From NCBI GenBank assembly GCA_025934435.1, contig JAICYB010000006.1:1-64000 (forward strand): DNA of 64,000 nucleotides, given 5' to 3'. Below, piece by piece: positions 9,245 to 16,991 of the stretch. Each line of letters starts with the position of its first letter. Position 1 is the first letter of the stretch. Source of the DNA: Actinomycetes bacterium (GTDB lineage Bacteria > Actinomycetota > JAICYB01). Under the pieces are notes generated by a model. That model saw nothing but the letters and a program-made list of their open reading frames with translations, had not been told where the DNA came from and ran no database searches. Both the position numbers and the translations under genes were made by a program.

Positions 9245-10179
9245 CCGACGCCGCGACGGTCGAGCGCCTCCGCGCGCGCGTGACCGGGCGCGTCGACGTC
9301 GACGCGCCGCTCGCGCCGCTCACGACGTTCCGCGTCGGTGGTCCCGCGGACGTGATGGTCGAAGCCGAAACGGAGGACGACCTTCGCGCCGTCGCGGAGC
9401 TGCGTGGCGATCTTCCGATCGCGATCGTCGGGCGAGGCTCGAACCTGCTCGTGTCCGACGACGGCTTCCGCGGGATCGCGATTCGTCTCGGGCGGGGTTT
9501 CCGCGATCACGAACGCACCGATGACGGTCTCGTGTTCGGCGGGGCCGTGCAGTTGCCGGCCGGCGCGCGCCTCACCGCTCGTTACGGACTCACCGGATTC
9601 GAATTCGCCGCGGAGATCCCCGCGACGTTCGGCGGCGCCGTTCGTATGAACGCGGGTGCACACGGACGGAGCATGTCGGACGTCCTCGCGTGGACCGATG
9701 TGATCGATCTCGCGTCCGGCGACGGCCGCCGGGTGACCGTCGCCGACCTCGGTTACGCGTACCGGCACTCGGAGCTTCGTCCGCTCGACCTCGTGACGCG
9801 TGGCGAGATCGTGCTCGCCCCCGACGACGGCTCGGCCGTCGGCGAACGGATCGCATCGTTCCTTCGCTGGCGCCGCGAGAACCAGCCGCCGGGACGAAGC
9901 GCCGGCAGCGTGTTCAAGAATCCACCGGACGATTCCGCCGGGCGATTGATCGACGCCGCGGGCATGAAAGGCGCGCGCGCCGGGGGAGCGCAGGTCTCGC
10001 CCGTCCATGCGAATTTCATCGTCGCGGGACCCGACGCCACGGCGACGGACGTTTGGACGTTGATCGCCGCGATGCGGTCGGCGGTCGTCCGGACGTCGGG
10101 TGTCGAGCTCGAGCCTGAGGTCAGGTTCCTCGGTGCTTTCCCTGAGGTTGAGGGTTGGTTGAGGGTGGTTGAGACTTAG
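9241..10179 (+). CDS. murB: UDP-N-acetylenolpyruvoylglucosamine reductase MurB
   Basis: A 312-residue FAD enzyme that reduces UDP-GlcNAc-enolpyruvate to UDP-MurNAc with NADPH. The FAD-binding core is visible as [15 protein letters not shown], then [17 protein letters not shown] and [18 protein letters not shown]. The C-terminal catalytic text [11 protein letters not shown] contains the conserved serine. Start is GTG at 9241, sharing GTGA with the murC stop. The last codons encode an unusual run of helically spaced GGTTGAG repeats (separate entry), and ftsQ starts directly after the stop. Confidence 0.95.
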   Translation: MTDAATVERLRARVTGRVDVDAPLAPLTTFRVGGPADVMVEAETEDDLRAVAELRGDLPIAIVGRGSNLLVSDDGFRGIAIRLGRGFRDHERTDDGLVFGGAVQLPAGARLTARYGLTGFEFAAEIPATFGGAVRMNAGAHGRSMSDVLAWTDVIDLASGDGRRVTVADLGYAYRHSELRPLDLVTRGEIVLAPDDGSAVGERIASFLRWRRENQPPGRSAGSVFKNPPDDSAGRLIDAAGMKGARAGGAQVSPVHANFIVAGPDATATDVWTLIAAMRSAVVRTSGVELEPEVRFLGAFPEVEGWLRVVET

Positions 10180-10184
10180 TTGAG
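10146..10184 (+). repeat. Four phased GTTGAG repeats at the murB/ftsQ junction
   Basis: GGTTGAG occurs at 10146, 10157 and 10167, and AGTTGAG at 10178, so the units start 11, 10 and 11 bases apart, close to one DNA helical turn. The first three encode the murB C-terminus; the last covers the murB stop and the ftsQ TTG start. Same-face spacing is what a multimeric DNA-binding protein would use, but coding constraint or chance is equally possible. Confidence 0.5.
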
Positions 10185-10920
10185 ACGTTCATATCTGCTG
10201 CTCATCCTGGTGGTCGTCGGCGCCATCACGGCGGCGGCGTACACGCTGCGCGTCACACAGGTGCGCGTCACGGGCCTGCGCACGCTGGCTGCCGCCGACG
10301 TGATCCGCACGTCCGGGGTCGAGATCGGGCAGCGCATCCTCTGGATCCGCCTGAGTTCGGCGGCGCGCCACGTGGAGACGATCCCAGCCGTGGAGCGGGC
10401 GACGGCGTCACGCACACTGCCGGGCACGGTCGTCATCCACATCACCGAACGCCGTGCCTTGGCGAAGCTCGCGACGACACCCGACCTCGTGGCCGACACC
10501 ACCGGCCATGTCTTCGAGGCGCGCGGCGCGTCCGTCCCGATACTCGAGGGTTGGAGGACGACGCGGTCGAAGCACTCGCTCGACGCGCCGTCCCGGGCGG
10601 TTCTCCGCGCCTTCGAACGTTTCCCCCTCGCGCTCCGGCGATCGACGGGCAAGATCGTCATGCGCGGCTCGGGCCTCGAGCTCGACCTTCGAAGCGGCGT
10701 CGTCGTGCGGTTCGGCCGACTCGAGGACCTCGATGCGAAGGCGGCGGCGGCTCTCGCCGTCCTGCGCGCGGAAGGGCGGAACAAGCTCGCGTACGTGGAC
10801 GTCCAGGTGCCGACGGTGCCGGTCGTCGGCCCGCCGCCGACGCCGACGCCGGCTCCGACGTTGCCGCCCGCTCCGGTCCCCGCCGTGACCTACGCTCCGG
10901 CACCGACCGCGAAGCCGTAG
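10180..10920 (+). CDS. ftsQ: Cell division protein FtsQ/DivIB (POTRA domain)
   Basis: A 246-residue single-pass membrane protein of the divisome. It has a short basic cytoplasmic start, a transmembrane helix at about residues 4-21, then a POTRA-type domain ([26 protein letters not shown]) and the FtsQ beta region ([14 protein letters not shown]). The last 40 residues are rich in proline, threonine and alanine, an extracellular tail rather than part of the fold. The TTG at 10180 directly follows the murB stop, with a G-rich stretch upstream that may serve as ribosome site. ftsZ follows after a 200-base gap. Confidence 0.88.
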   Translation: MRRSYLLLILVVVGAITAAAYTLRVTQVRVTGLRTLAAADVIRTSGVEIGQRILWIRLSSAARHVETIPAVERATASRTLPGTVVIHITERRALAKLATTPDLVADTTGHVFEARGASVPILEGWRTTRSKHSLDAPSRAVLRAFERFPLALRRSTGKIVMRGSGLELDLRSGVVVRFGRLEDLDAKAAAALAVLRAEGRNKLAYVDVQVPTVPVVGPPPTPTPAPTLPPAPVPAVTYAPAPTAKP

Positions 10921-10932
10921 GTCATTCGCTCG

Positions 10933-10961
10933 TTGACGCCCCCCGAGGGGTGCTGTATCGT
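10933..10961 (+). promoter_or_regulatory. Candidate promoter for ftsZ
   Basis: TTGACG (10933-10938), a 17-base spacer and TATCGT (10956-10961) match the housekeeping consensus at five and four of six positions. They lie in the 200-base gap between ftsQ and ftsZ, about 160 bases before the ftsZ start. ftsZ in other actinobacteria has its own promoters, which fits. Not experimentally supported here. Confidence 0.55.
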
Positions 10962-11065
10962 TCAACATCTGCCTCAAGCGCAACAACAGAGTTAACGAGT
11001 ATCAACATTATGTTGACTGAGAAGCCCCGCACCCGCACCCGAAAGCGAAGCAAGCGGATCGGGGA

Positions 11066-11086
11066 ACCCTCATGGGGGCTGAGGGT
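11066..11086 (+). promoter_or_regulatory. Hairpin in the ftsZ leader
   Basis: ACCCTCA (11066-11072) and TGAGGGT (11080-11086) form a perfect seven-base stem with a seven-base GC-rich loop, 34 bases before the ftsZ ATG. No T-run follows, so it is not a simple terminator. It could affect translation or mRNA stability. Confidence 0.4.
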
Positions 11087-11120
11087 CGAGACGAAGGGCC
11101 ACAGAAAGGGGAGCATCGCG

Positions 11121-12200
11121 ATGGCGACGCCGCAGTCATACCTCGCGGTAATCAAAGTCGTCGGTATCGGCGGCGGTGGAGTGAACGCCGTGAACCGGAT
11201 GATCGATGCCGGTCTCCGCGGCGTCGAGTTCATCGGCATGAACACCGACGCCCAGGCGCTCCTCATGAGCGACGCGGACGTGAAGCTCGACATCGGTCGA
11301 ACGCTGACGCGCGGTCTCGGCGCCGGGTCCGATCCTGAGGTCGGCCGTCGCGCCGCCGAAGATCACCGTGAAGAGATCGAAGAAGTGCTTCGTGGTGCCG
11401 ACATGGTTTTCATCGCGACGGGCGAAGGCGGCGGTACGGGAACGGGCGCCTCGCCGGTCGTCGCCGAGGTCGGTCGCTCCATCGGTGCGCTGACGATCGG
11501 CGTTGCGACGCGTCCCTTCTCCTTCGAAGGAAAGAAGCGAGCGCTTCAAGCCGAAGCCGGTATCGCGGAGCTCAAGGACCGCGTCGACACACTCATCATC
11601 ATTCCGAACGACCGGCTGATCCAGATCTCGGATGAAGACACGCCGCTGCAGGAAGCATTCCGTCTCGCCGACGATGTCTTGCTGCAAGGTGTGCAAGGCA
11701 TCACGGATCTCATCACGACGCCCGGACTCATCAACCTCGACTTCGCGGATGTGCGGACGGTCATGACCGACGCCGGTTCCGCGATCCTCGGTATCGGTGA
11801 AGCGTCCGGCGATAGCCGTGCGACGGAAGCGTCGCGACTCGCGGTGTCGTCGCCGTTGCTCGAAGCGTCGATCGAAGGCGCGCGTGGATTGATCATCAGC
11901 ATTTCAGGGGGGCCCGACCTGCGACTGCTCGAAGTGAGCGAGGCGACGGACGCCATCACTTCGGCAGCGCACCCCGATGCGAACGTCATCTTCGGGGCGG
12001 CCATCGACGAGTCACTCGGAGGGAAGGTCCGAGTGACTGTTATCGCGGCGGGTTTCGAAGGACGCGAGTGGACGGAACCCGCCGCGCGCGAACCGGCGCG
12101 CACACCGGCGCCGGAGTCATTCTTCGATGAGACCGAGGAAGAAGAAGGGGAATCGTTCGAGGATGACGACCTGGAGATCCCGGACTTCCTGCGCAGCTAG
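11121..12200 (+). CDS. ftsZ: Cell division GTPase FtsZ
   Basis: A 359-residue tubulin homologue forming the Z ring. The N-terminal [15 protein letters not shown] and the tubulin signature [16 protein letters not shown] (near residue 104) bind GTP, and the T7-loop region [16 protein letters not shown] is intact. An acidic linker precedes the C-terminal [11 protein letters not shown], the actinobacterial peptide that binds partners such as SepF. I chose the ATG at 11121 because an AAAGGGG ribosome site lies about ten bases upstream. An in-frame ATG at 11010 would add 37 mostly basic residues but has no ribosome site. Confidence 0.97.
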   Translation: MATPQSYLAVIKVVGIGGGGVNAVNRMIDAGLRGVEFIGMNTDAQALLMSDADVKLDIGRTLTRGLGAGSDPEVGRRAAEDHREEIEEVLRGADMVFIATGEGGGTGTGASPVVAEVGRSIGALTIGVATRPFSFEGKKRALQAEAGIAELKDRVDTLIIIPNDRLIQISDEDTPLQEAFRLADDVLLQGVQGITDLITTPGLINLDFADVRTVMTDAGSAILGIGEASGDSRATEASRLAVSSPLLEASIEGARGLIISISGGPDLRLLEVSEATDAITSAAHPDANVIFGAAIDESLGGKVRVTVIAAGFEGREWTEPAAREPARTPAPESFFDETEEEEGESFEDDDLEIPDFLRS

Positions 12201-12217
12201 CGGACCCAAGAACTGAC

Positions 12218-13003
12218 GTGACCCTCGACCCACGGGGATCGCGAAACCGGCTCCCGGCCCCGGGGGCCGGTTTCGTTTGGGAGCCACTTCCGGTCGTCGA
12301 CGACGCCTACTACCTCCGGCCGGACACCGATCGGGTACGCGCGGCGTACACCACGAGGCAGGGCGGCGTCTCGAACGGTCCTGTGGGCAAGCTGAACCTC
12401 TCCCTGGCCGCGGAGCAACAGCACGGCGACCTCTCCGCCGGCGGACCGGTGCGAGTCTTCGCCAACCGCGATCTCGCGCGTCGTGCGATCGACGGCGAGC
12501 GGGAGTGGGCGACGGTGCGCCAGGTGCACGGCGACGGCGTCGTCCAAGCGAAAAGGCGCGGCCCCCGCCTCGACGCCGACGGGCTCTTCACGGACATGAA
12601 TGAAACGACCCTCGCGGTGATCTCCGCCGATTGCGTGCTCGTGCTGGCGATCGGGGCCGACCGCTTCGGTGTCGCGCACGCGGGATGGCGCGGCCTTGCC
12701 GCCGGCGTGATCGAGAACATCGTCCGCGCCGTCGACGCGACGGAAGTCTTCGCGGGTCCGGCGATCGGACCATGCTGTTTCGCGGTCGGGCCGGAAGTGA
12801 TCGAAGCGTTCCCGGGCGCCGCGACGGACGAACGCCACGTCGACCTGTGGCTCGCCGCCGAGCAGGCCGCGAAGCGAGCGGGGGCGCCGTCGTTCCGCGC
12901 CGCGCGCATCTGCACATCCTGCAACGCGGACCTCTTCTACTCGCATCGCCGGGACAAGGGCGTCACCGGTCGACAAGCGTTGATCGCGCGGTATCCGTCG
13001 TGA
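12218..13003 (+). CDS. pgeF: PgeF/YfiH-family protein (multicopper oxidase fold, peptidoglycan editing factor)
   Basis: A protein of up to 261 residues of the laccase-domain family. In E. coli the homologue removes wrongly incorporated L-Ser from peptidoglycan precursors; related proteins have purine nucleoside activity. Family landmarks are YTTRQGGVSNGP, QVHGDGV, VAHAGWRGLAAGV with the metal-binding His, GPCCF and CTSC. The GTG at 12218 gives about 20 more N-terminal residues than usual and overlaps a strong hairpin (12243-12274), so translation may begin later. It ends in a GTGA junction with the next gene. Confidence 0.88.
   Translation: MTLDPRGSRNRLPAPGAGFVWEPLPVVDDAYYLRPDTDRVRAAYTTRQGGVSNGPVGKLNLSLAAEQQHGDLSAGGPVRVFANRDLARRAIDGEREWATVRQVHGDGVVQAKRRGPRLDADGLFTDMNETTLAVISADCVLVLAIGADRFGVAHAGWRGLAAGVIENIVRAVDATEVFAGPAIGPCCFAVGPEVIEAFPGAATDERHVDLWLAAEQAAKRAGAPSFRAARICTSCNADLFYSHRRDKGVTGRQALIARYPS
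12243..12274 (+). terminator. Strong hairpin just after ftsZ, possible weak terminator or attenuator
   Basis: GAAACCGGC (12243-12251) pairs perfectly with GCCGGTTTC (12266-12274) around a 14-base GC-rich loop that can fold further. It starts 43 bases after the ftsZ stop but inside the first codons of pgeF as called. Only GTTTGG follows, so termination would be weak. It may lower downstream expression relative to ftsZ. Confidence 0.35.
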
Positions 13004-13623
13004 CGCTCGAGGCCGTGCGGGGGCGGATCGAAGCGGCGTGCGCGCGAGCGGGCAGGGATCCGTCCGGCGTGAAGCTCGTCGCCGTGACGAAACAGGCGTC
13101 GATGGACCAGGCGCGTGAGGTGCTCGCCGCCGGGTGCGTCGACCTCGGGGAGAACCGCGCCCAGCAGCTCGCCGCGCGGGCGGTGGAGCTGCCCGAGGCG
13201 CGCTGGCACTTCATCGGTCCGCTGCAGACGAACAAGGTCCGTTACCTGGACGATGCCGCGCTGATCCACAGCCTGGAGAACGAACGGCAAGCAGCCGCAT
13301 TGGCGAAGCACGGGGCCTTCGACGTGCTCATCCAGGTCGATATCGCGGACGAACCCACGAAGCACGGGGTGCGACCTGCGGAGATAGACGCGCTGCTCGG
13401 CGCGCTTGGTGCGTATCCAAACGTCAAACCGCGTGGTTTCATGTTCATGGCGCCGCAGGTCGAAAACCCCGAAGATGTGAGGTGGGTGTTCGCTGAAGGC
13501 GCGAAGCTGAAGGAGCGGTACGGTCTCGACGAGCTGTCGATGGGTATGACAGATGACTTCGAGGTCGCCATAGAAGAAGGAGCAACGATCGTGCGGGTCG
13601 GCCGCGCGATCTTCGCTCGGTGA
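13000..13623 (+). CDS. YggS/PLPBP-family pyridoxal phosphate homeostasis protein
   Basis: A 207-residue single-domain PLP-binding protein of the YggS/YlmE family, folded like the N-terminal barrel of alanine racemase. The PLP lysine is in KLVAVTKQAS, followed by the family texts GENRAQQL, WHFIGPLQTNK and LSMGMTDDFEVAIEEGATIVRVG. The family controls free PLP levels and sits next to sepF in many Gram-positives (ylmE-ylmF). Start is GTG at 13000, sharing GTGA with the pgeF stop. sepF begins 19 bases downstream. Confidence 0.93.
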   Translation: MTLEAVRGRIEAACARAGRDPSGVKLVAVTKQASMDQAREVLAAGCVDLGENRAQQLAARAVELPEARWHFIGPLQTNKVRYLDDAALIHSLENERQAAALAKHGAFDVLIQVDIADEPTKHGVRPAEIDALLGALGAYPNVKPRGFMFMAPQVENPEDVRWVFAEGAKLKERYGLDELSMGMTDDFEVAIEEGATIVRVGRAIFAR

Positions 13624-13642
13624 TCAGGTAAGAGGAAGCAAG

Positions 13643-14122
13643 ATGCCCGGAGTCTGGAAGAAGGCGCTGATCTACCTCGGCCTCGTCGAAGAGGAAGAGG
13701 AGCTCGAGCCGTTGCCGACGGAAACGCACGAACCGACGACGTTTGAAACGGTTCGTCCGATCCGTCCCGATCTCCCGACGTCGAGTGTGCGACGTATCGG
13801 CGGCGACGAACCGCTGGCGGCGCCGTCGGCGATCGCACCGCGGGCGAGCATGCACGTCGTCGAGCCGCGCGCGTTCAACGACGCGAAGGAGATCGGCGAC
13901 AAGCTTCGAGTGAACTCCGCGGTCATCATGAACCTTCAGCACGCGAACGCGGACCTCGCGAAGCGTCTCGTCGATTTCGCGAGCGGTCTGACCTACATGG
14001 CACAGGGATCGATCAAGAAGGTCGGTGACCGTATCTTCCTGCTCACGCCGCCGAACGTGGAAGTCTCCGCGGACGAAGCCCGCGAGATGATGTCGGATCG
14101 CGGGTTCTTCAATCAGTTCTAG
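13643..14122 (+). CDS. sepF: Cell division protein SepF
   Basis: A 159-residue SepF. The N-terminal helix MPGVWKKALIYLGL is the amphipathic membrane anchor, then an acidic linker (EEEEEL) and a roughly 80-residue C-terminal domain (VVEPRAFNDAKEIGDKLRVNSAVIMNLQ ... ASGLTYMAQGSIKKVGDRIFLLTP) that dimerises and binds the FtsZ tail. An AGAGGAAG ribosome site precedes the ATG. In actinobacteria lacking FtsA, SepF tethers the Z ring to the membrane. Confidence 0.96.
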   Translation: MPGVWKKALIYLGLVEEEEELEPLPTETHEPTTFETVRPIRPDLPTSSVRRIGGDEPLAAPSAIAPRASMHVVEPRAFNDAKEIGDKLRVNSAVIMNLQHANADLAKRLVDFASGLTYMAQGSIKKVGDRIFLLTPPNVEVSADEAREMMSDRGFFNQF

Positions 14123-14139
14123 GTGAAAGCCGAGCGGCG

Positions 14140-14427
14140 ATGAACTGCCCGACATGGGGACATTTCATCGTCTTCGCGATCGGCGCGTACTACAACCTGC
14201 TCTTCCTCTACATCATCGTTTCGTTGCTGCAGTCGCTCGCCGGACTTCGCATCCCCGACTGGCTCCGTCCGGCGGTGAACTTCACGTTCGACGCGTGTGA
14301 GCCGTTCCTTCGCGTGTTCCGCGGACTCATCCCGAACATCGGCATGCTCGATCTCTCGCCGATCCTCGGATTCTTCGCGTTGATCATCGTGCAGAACGTC
14401 GTGGCGCGGATCCTGCATTGCACCTAG
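14140..14427 (+). CDS. YggT-family membrane protein
   Basis: A 95-residue protein with two hydrophobic segments (about residues 10-32 and 70-92) separated by the YggT motif region SLAGLRIPDWLRPAVNFTFDACEPFLRVFRGLIPNIGMLDLSP. YggT (YlmG) proteins sit in division clusters after sepF and are linked to envelope or nucleoid organisation, with no enzyme activity known. The ATG at 14140 lies 17 bases after sepF. The end overlaps the next gene by ten bases. Confidence 0.9.
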   Translation: MNCPTWGHFIVFAIGAYYNLLFLYIIVSLLQSLAGLRIPDWLRPAVNFTFDACEPFLRVFRGLIPNIGMLDLSPILGFFALIIVQNVVARILHCT

Positions 14428-14747
14428 AAGTGCTCGAGGCGATACGCGTCCGCTACGCGGAGGCGGCACGCATGGGCAATGACCTGATGTCGCGGCTCGA
14501 GGCGATCCAAGCCGAGCGCGCGCGCTGGCAGCACTCGCTGGACGATCCCGAGCTCGCGGCCCGCGCACGTATGGAGCTGAACGAGATCGACCACCTCCGT
14601 CCACGGATCGAGCGCTCCGCCCACGCGTGGGTGGACAAAGCGCGGTCCCTCGAGCTCATCGTCGCCGCGTACGTGCGCGCGTCCGGTGTTCGAAGCGCCG
14701 AGGTCGGCGGGCATATGCGGTTGGAACGACGTTTGCAGCGACTCTGA
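14418..14747 (+). CDS. Unrecognised helical protein in the position usual for divIVA
   Basis: A 109-residue, charged, almost fully helical protein with heptad-like patterns (ARMELNEIDHLRPRIERSAHAWVDKARSLE). I do not recognise a family. Many actinobacteria carry divIVA/wag31 here after yggT, but the DivIVA N-terminal motif is absent. The TTG start at 14418 overlaps yggT by ten bases; a GTG at 14430 or ATG at 14472 are alternatives. There is no signal or membrane segment. A small coiled-coil division accessory is a guess from position only. Confidence 0.6.
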   Translation: MHLEVLEAIRVRYAEAARMGNDLMSRLEAIQAERARWQHSLDDPELAARARMELNEIDHLRPRIERSAHAWVDKARSLELIVAAYVRASGVRSAEVGGHMRLERRLQRL

Positions 14748-14806
14748 CGCTTCGACAACATAGGGCGGACGGTGCCCCTCAGGTGCCGCTCCCGTAAGGA
14801 GGAATC

Positions 14807-15352
14807 GTGCTCGTAGGACTTATCTGGGCGCTCGTCGTCGTCGCGGCGGTGCTCCTGATCGTCGGATTCTTCACCTCGGGGTCGAACATCCTGCTCATCC
14901 TCGCCATCGTCTTCGCGCTCGCCGCGATGATCCTCGTGCTCGGCTCCTGGGCGCGCCGCGCGAAGGAAGCCTCGACCGCGAACTTCGACGACACGATCGC
15001 CTTCGGAGGCGACGAAGCCGACGAGGACTCCGACGAGGTCTTCGCACGGGACGGTGACACCGAAGACGACATCACCGCGGCGATTCGCCGCGACCGTCCG
15101 GCCCGTCGTCCGGCGGCGAGGAAGGCGGGCGCGAAGCCCGCCGCGAAACCGACAGCGTCGCGCCGCAGCGCGAGCGGCGGCGCATCTGCCGCAAAGGCCA
15201 AGCCGAAAGCGGCGAAGTCGAAAGCCAAGCCGAAGGCGAAGTCGACGGCGTCGAAGGGCACAGCGAAGCGGAAGCCGGCAGCGAAACCCAAGGCGAAGCC
15301 GGCCTCGCGTCCGAAGGCCAAGCCGCCGCGCCGTCGTCCGCCGACGCAGTAA
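14807..15352 (+). CDS. Membrane protein with Lys/Ala/Pro-rich H1-like tail (paralogue 1)
   Basis: A 181-residue protein. Two transmembrane helices (about residues 3-22 and 27-46) are joined by a short GSN turn, followed by RRAK, so both ends should be cytoplasmic. An acidic linker (residues 65-87) precedes a tail of about 80 residues of AKPKA-type repeats, resembling histone H1 and bacterial H1-like proteins. An excellent ribosome site (TAAGGAGG) precedes the GTG start. The next gene has the same plan. Function unknown; a membrane-tethered nucleic-acid or polyanion binder is inference. Confidence 0.75.
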   Translation: MLVGLIWALVVVAAVLLIVGFFTSGSNILLILAIVFALAAMILVLGSWARRAKEASTANFDDTIAFGGDEADEDSDEVFARDGDTEDDITAAIRRDRPARRPAARKAGAKPAAKPTASRRSASGGASAAKAKPKAAKSKAKPKAKSTASKGTAKRKPAAKPKAKPASRPKAKPPRRRPPTQ

Positions 15353-15364
15353 GAAGGCACGGGC

Positions 15365-15985
15365 GTGGCCCGGCTGACCTACGGATTCCTCGCGGCCGCC
15401 GCTGCGTCGCTCATCGCGGGGTTCTTCATCAAGGGATCGAGCTTTCCTTTGTGGATCTCCGTGGCGCTGTCTGTCGCCGTAGCCGCTCTGATCATGTACG
15501 GCTGGTCTCGCGTCGCGCGCGAAGGCGTGGACGAGGACACGGACGACTCTGTCGAGGAGTTCGACGTCGACGAGGACGACGCCGAACCGGAACCCCGGGT
15601 CGCATCGCCCAAGCCCTCGCGTCGCCGCGCGAAGGTCGACGAGACGATCGAGATCACGACGGACGACTCACTCTTCGCTCCGCCGAAGGCGGAGGCGAAG
15701 GCCACGCCGAAGCCCAAGGCAAGAGCCAAACCCAAGGCAACGGCCAAACCCAAAGCAACGGCCAAACCCAAAGCGAAAGCGCCCGCGAAGAAGACCGAAC
15801 CGGCGAAGAAGACCGCTCCCGCGAAGAAGTCATCTGCACGCGGACCGCGTGTGGCCGTTGTCCCGGGCGCGTCGCGCTATCACCGGCCGAGTTGCCGCTT
15901 CGCCAAGGCGGCGAACATCAGGATGGTCTCCGAACGCATCGCGGTCGAACGCGGATATCGCGCGTGCGACGTGTGTAAGCCCTAA
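15365..15985 (+). CDS. Membrane protein with H1-like tail and C-terminal zinc-site (paralogue 2)
   Basis: A 206-residue protein with the plan of its upstream neighbour: two transmembrane helices joined by a GSS turn, a strongly acidic linker (residues 54-78), then KPKATAKPKA repeats. It adds a C-terminal module of about 40 residues with His173, Cys177, Cys201 and Cys204 in the pattern YHxxxC ... GYxxCxxC. That pattern is known from zinc-binding modules found in Ada-like and secreted nuclease proteins. Its stop overlaps the stop of the convergent def gene. Start GTG, 12 bases after paralogue 1. Confidence 0.75.
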   Translation: MARLTYGFLAAAAASLIAGFFIKGSSFPLWISVALSVAVAALIMYGWSRVAREGVDEDTDDSVEEFDVDEDDAEPEPRVASPKPSRRRAKVDETIEITTDDSLFAPPKAEAKATPKPKARAKPKATAKPKATAKPKAKAPAKKTEPAKKTAPAKKSSARGPRVAVVPGASRYHRPSCRFAKAANIRMVSERIAVERGYRACDVCKP

Positions 15986-16482
15986 CCGCGTTTGCGCGGG
16001 AAGACGTCCGTCGCCACGCTCGTGACGCGATCGAGGAACAAGATCCCGTCGAGATGATCGATCTCGTGCAGCAGCGCGCGAGCCTCGAAAGCGTCGGCGG
16101 CGATCTCTCGCGCCGATCCATCGGGAGTGAGTCCGCGCACGGTCACGTCCGCCGCGCGGCGGACGTTCGCCGTGAACTCCGGGATCGACAGGCATCCCTC
16201 ACGCGCGACGGCGGAGCCGGATGATCTCACGACGACGGGATCGAACAGGACGATCAATCCCGCACACGATCGTGCCTTCGCATGGCCTGTGACATCGACG
16301 ACGATGCATCGCCGGAGCTCGCCGATCTGGTTCGCGGCGAGACCGACGCACCGTTCGTTCGCCCGCATCGTGTCGACGAGATCGGTTGCGAGCGAGCGGG
16401 CGGCGCCGTCGATCGTGGCCACGCCCGCGGCGCGGCGTTTCAGAACCGGATCGGGATAGATCCGGACGTCACGGACGGTCAC
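15982..16482 (-). CDS. def: Peptide deformylase
   Basis: A 166-residue metalloprotease removing the N-formyl group from new proteins. All three motifs are present: GLAANQIG (47-54), EGCLS (95-99, metal ligand Cys97) and HEIDH (139-143, two metal histidines and the catalytic Glu). The GTG start overlaps the stop of the ACT-domain gene, so ileS, the ACT gene and def form one minus-strand unit. Its TAG stop interlocks with the TAA of the convergent plus-strand gene, leaving no room for a terminator. Confidence 0.95.
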   Translation of the reverse strand: MTVRDVRIYPDPVLKRRAAGVATIDGAARSLATDLVDTMRANERCVGLAANQIGELRRCIVVDVTGHAKARSCAGLIVLFDPVVVRSSGSAVAREGCLSIPEFTANVRRAADVTVRGLTPDGSAREIAADAFEARALLHEIDHLDGILFLDRVTSVATDVFPRKRG

Positions 16483-16991
16483 TACAGGACGTCGGCGTCG
16501 TAAGCCGACACGGCAACGTCGACATCGACAGCCTCACGCAGGTCGTGTTCGAGCGACGCTCCACCCGTCAGCTCCGCTTCGATCGTGAGCACGTAGATCG
16601 GTTGCGCCGAGCCGACGAGCCGCGAGTCGAGGTTCGTGATGTTGCCGCCGGCCTGAGAGACCACGCGAGCAACGCCGTCGAGGATGCCCGGCTTGTCCGA
16701 GCCGTACACCGTGATGACGTGCGTCGGGTTCGGTGTGCGCGCCGAGTCGTCGACCTCGAGGACGGAGAACGTGACGCCGAGCGGGTCGCACGCGGGCTTC
16801 AGCGCGGACGTCAGTGTGTCGACGGATGCGTCGTCCGGCGCGCTGAAGACGAGCATCACGGCGAAGTTCCCGCGGAGCAGCGACATCGACGAGTCTTCGA
16901 CGTTGCATCCCTGTTTGAAGAGAACGGACGAAACGGCGGCGACGATGCCGGGCCGGTCCTTGCCGATCGCGGCCAGCGCGAAGCTCGGCAT
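16482..16991 (-). CDS. Double-ACT-domain protein (GcvR-like)
   Basis: A 169-residue protein made of two ACT domains, about residues 3-80 (ALAAIGKDRPGIVAAVSSVLFKQGCNVEDSSMSLLRGNFAVML) and 92-165 (VITVYGSDKPGILDGVARVVSQAGGNITNLDSRL). ACT pairs bind amino acids; the closest well-known relative is GcvR, which controls glycine cleavage genes in E. coli. Here it sits directly after ileS (ATG one base beyond the ileS stop) and overlaps def. The gcv genes are 43 kb away. The ligand cannot be read from the sequence. Confidence 0.85.
   Translation of the reverse strand: MPSFALAAIGKDRPGIVAAVSSVLFKQGCNVEDSSMSLLRGNFAVMLVFSAPDDASVDTLTSALKPACDPLGVTFSVLEVDDSARTPNPTHVITVYGSDKPGILDGVARVVSQAGGNITNLDSRLVGSAQPIYVLTIEAELTGGASLEHDLREAVDVDVAVSAYDADVL

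Noticed and set aside
15700-15830. Lys/Pro/Ala-coding repeats resembling a CRISPR or tandem DNA repeat
   Set aside because: The periodicity follows in-frame KPKA codons of a real gene; there are no spacers.
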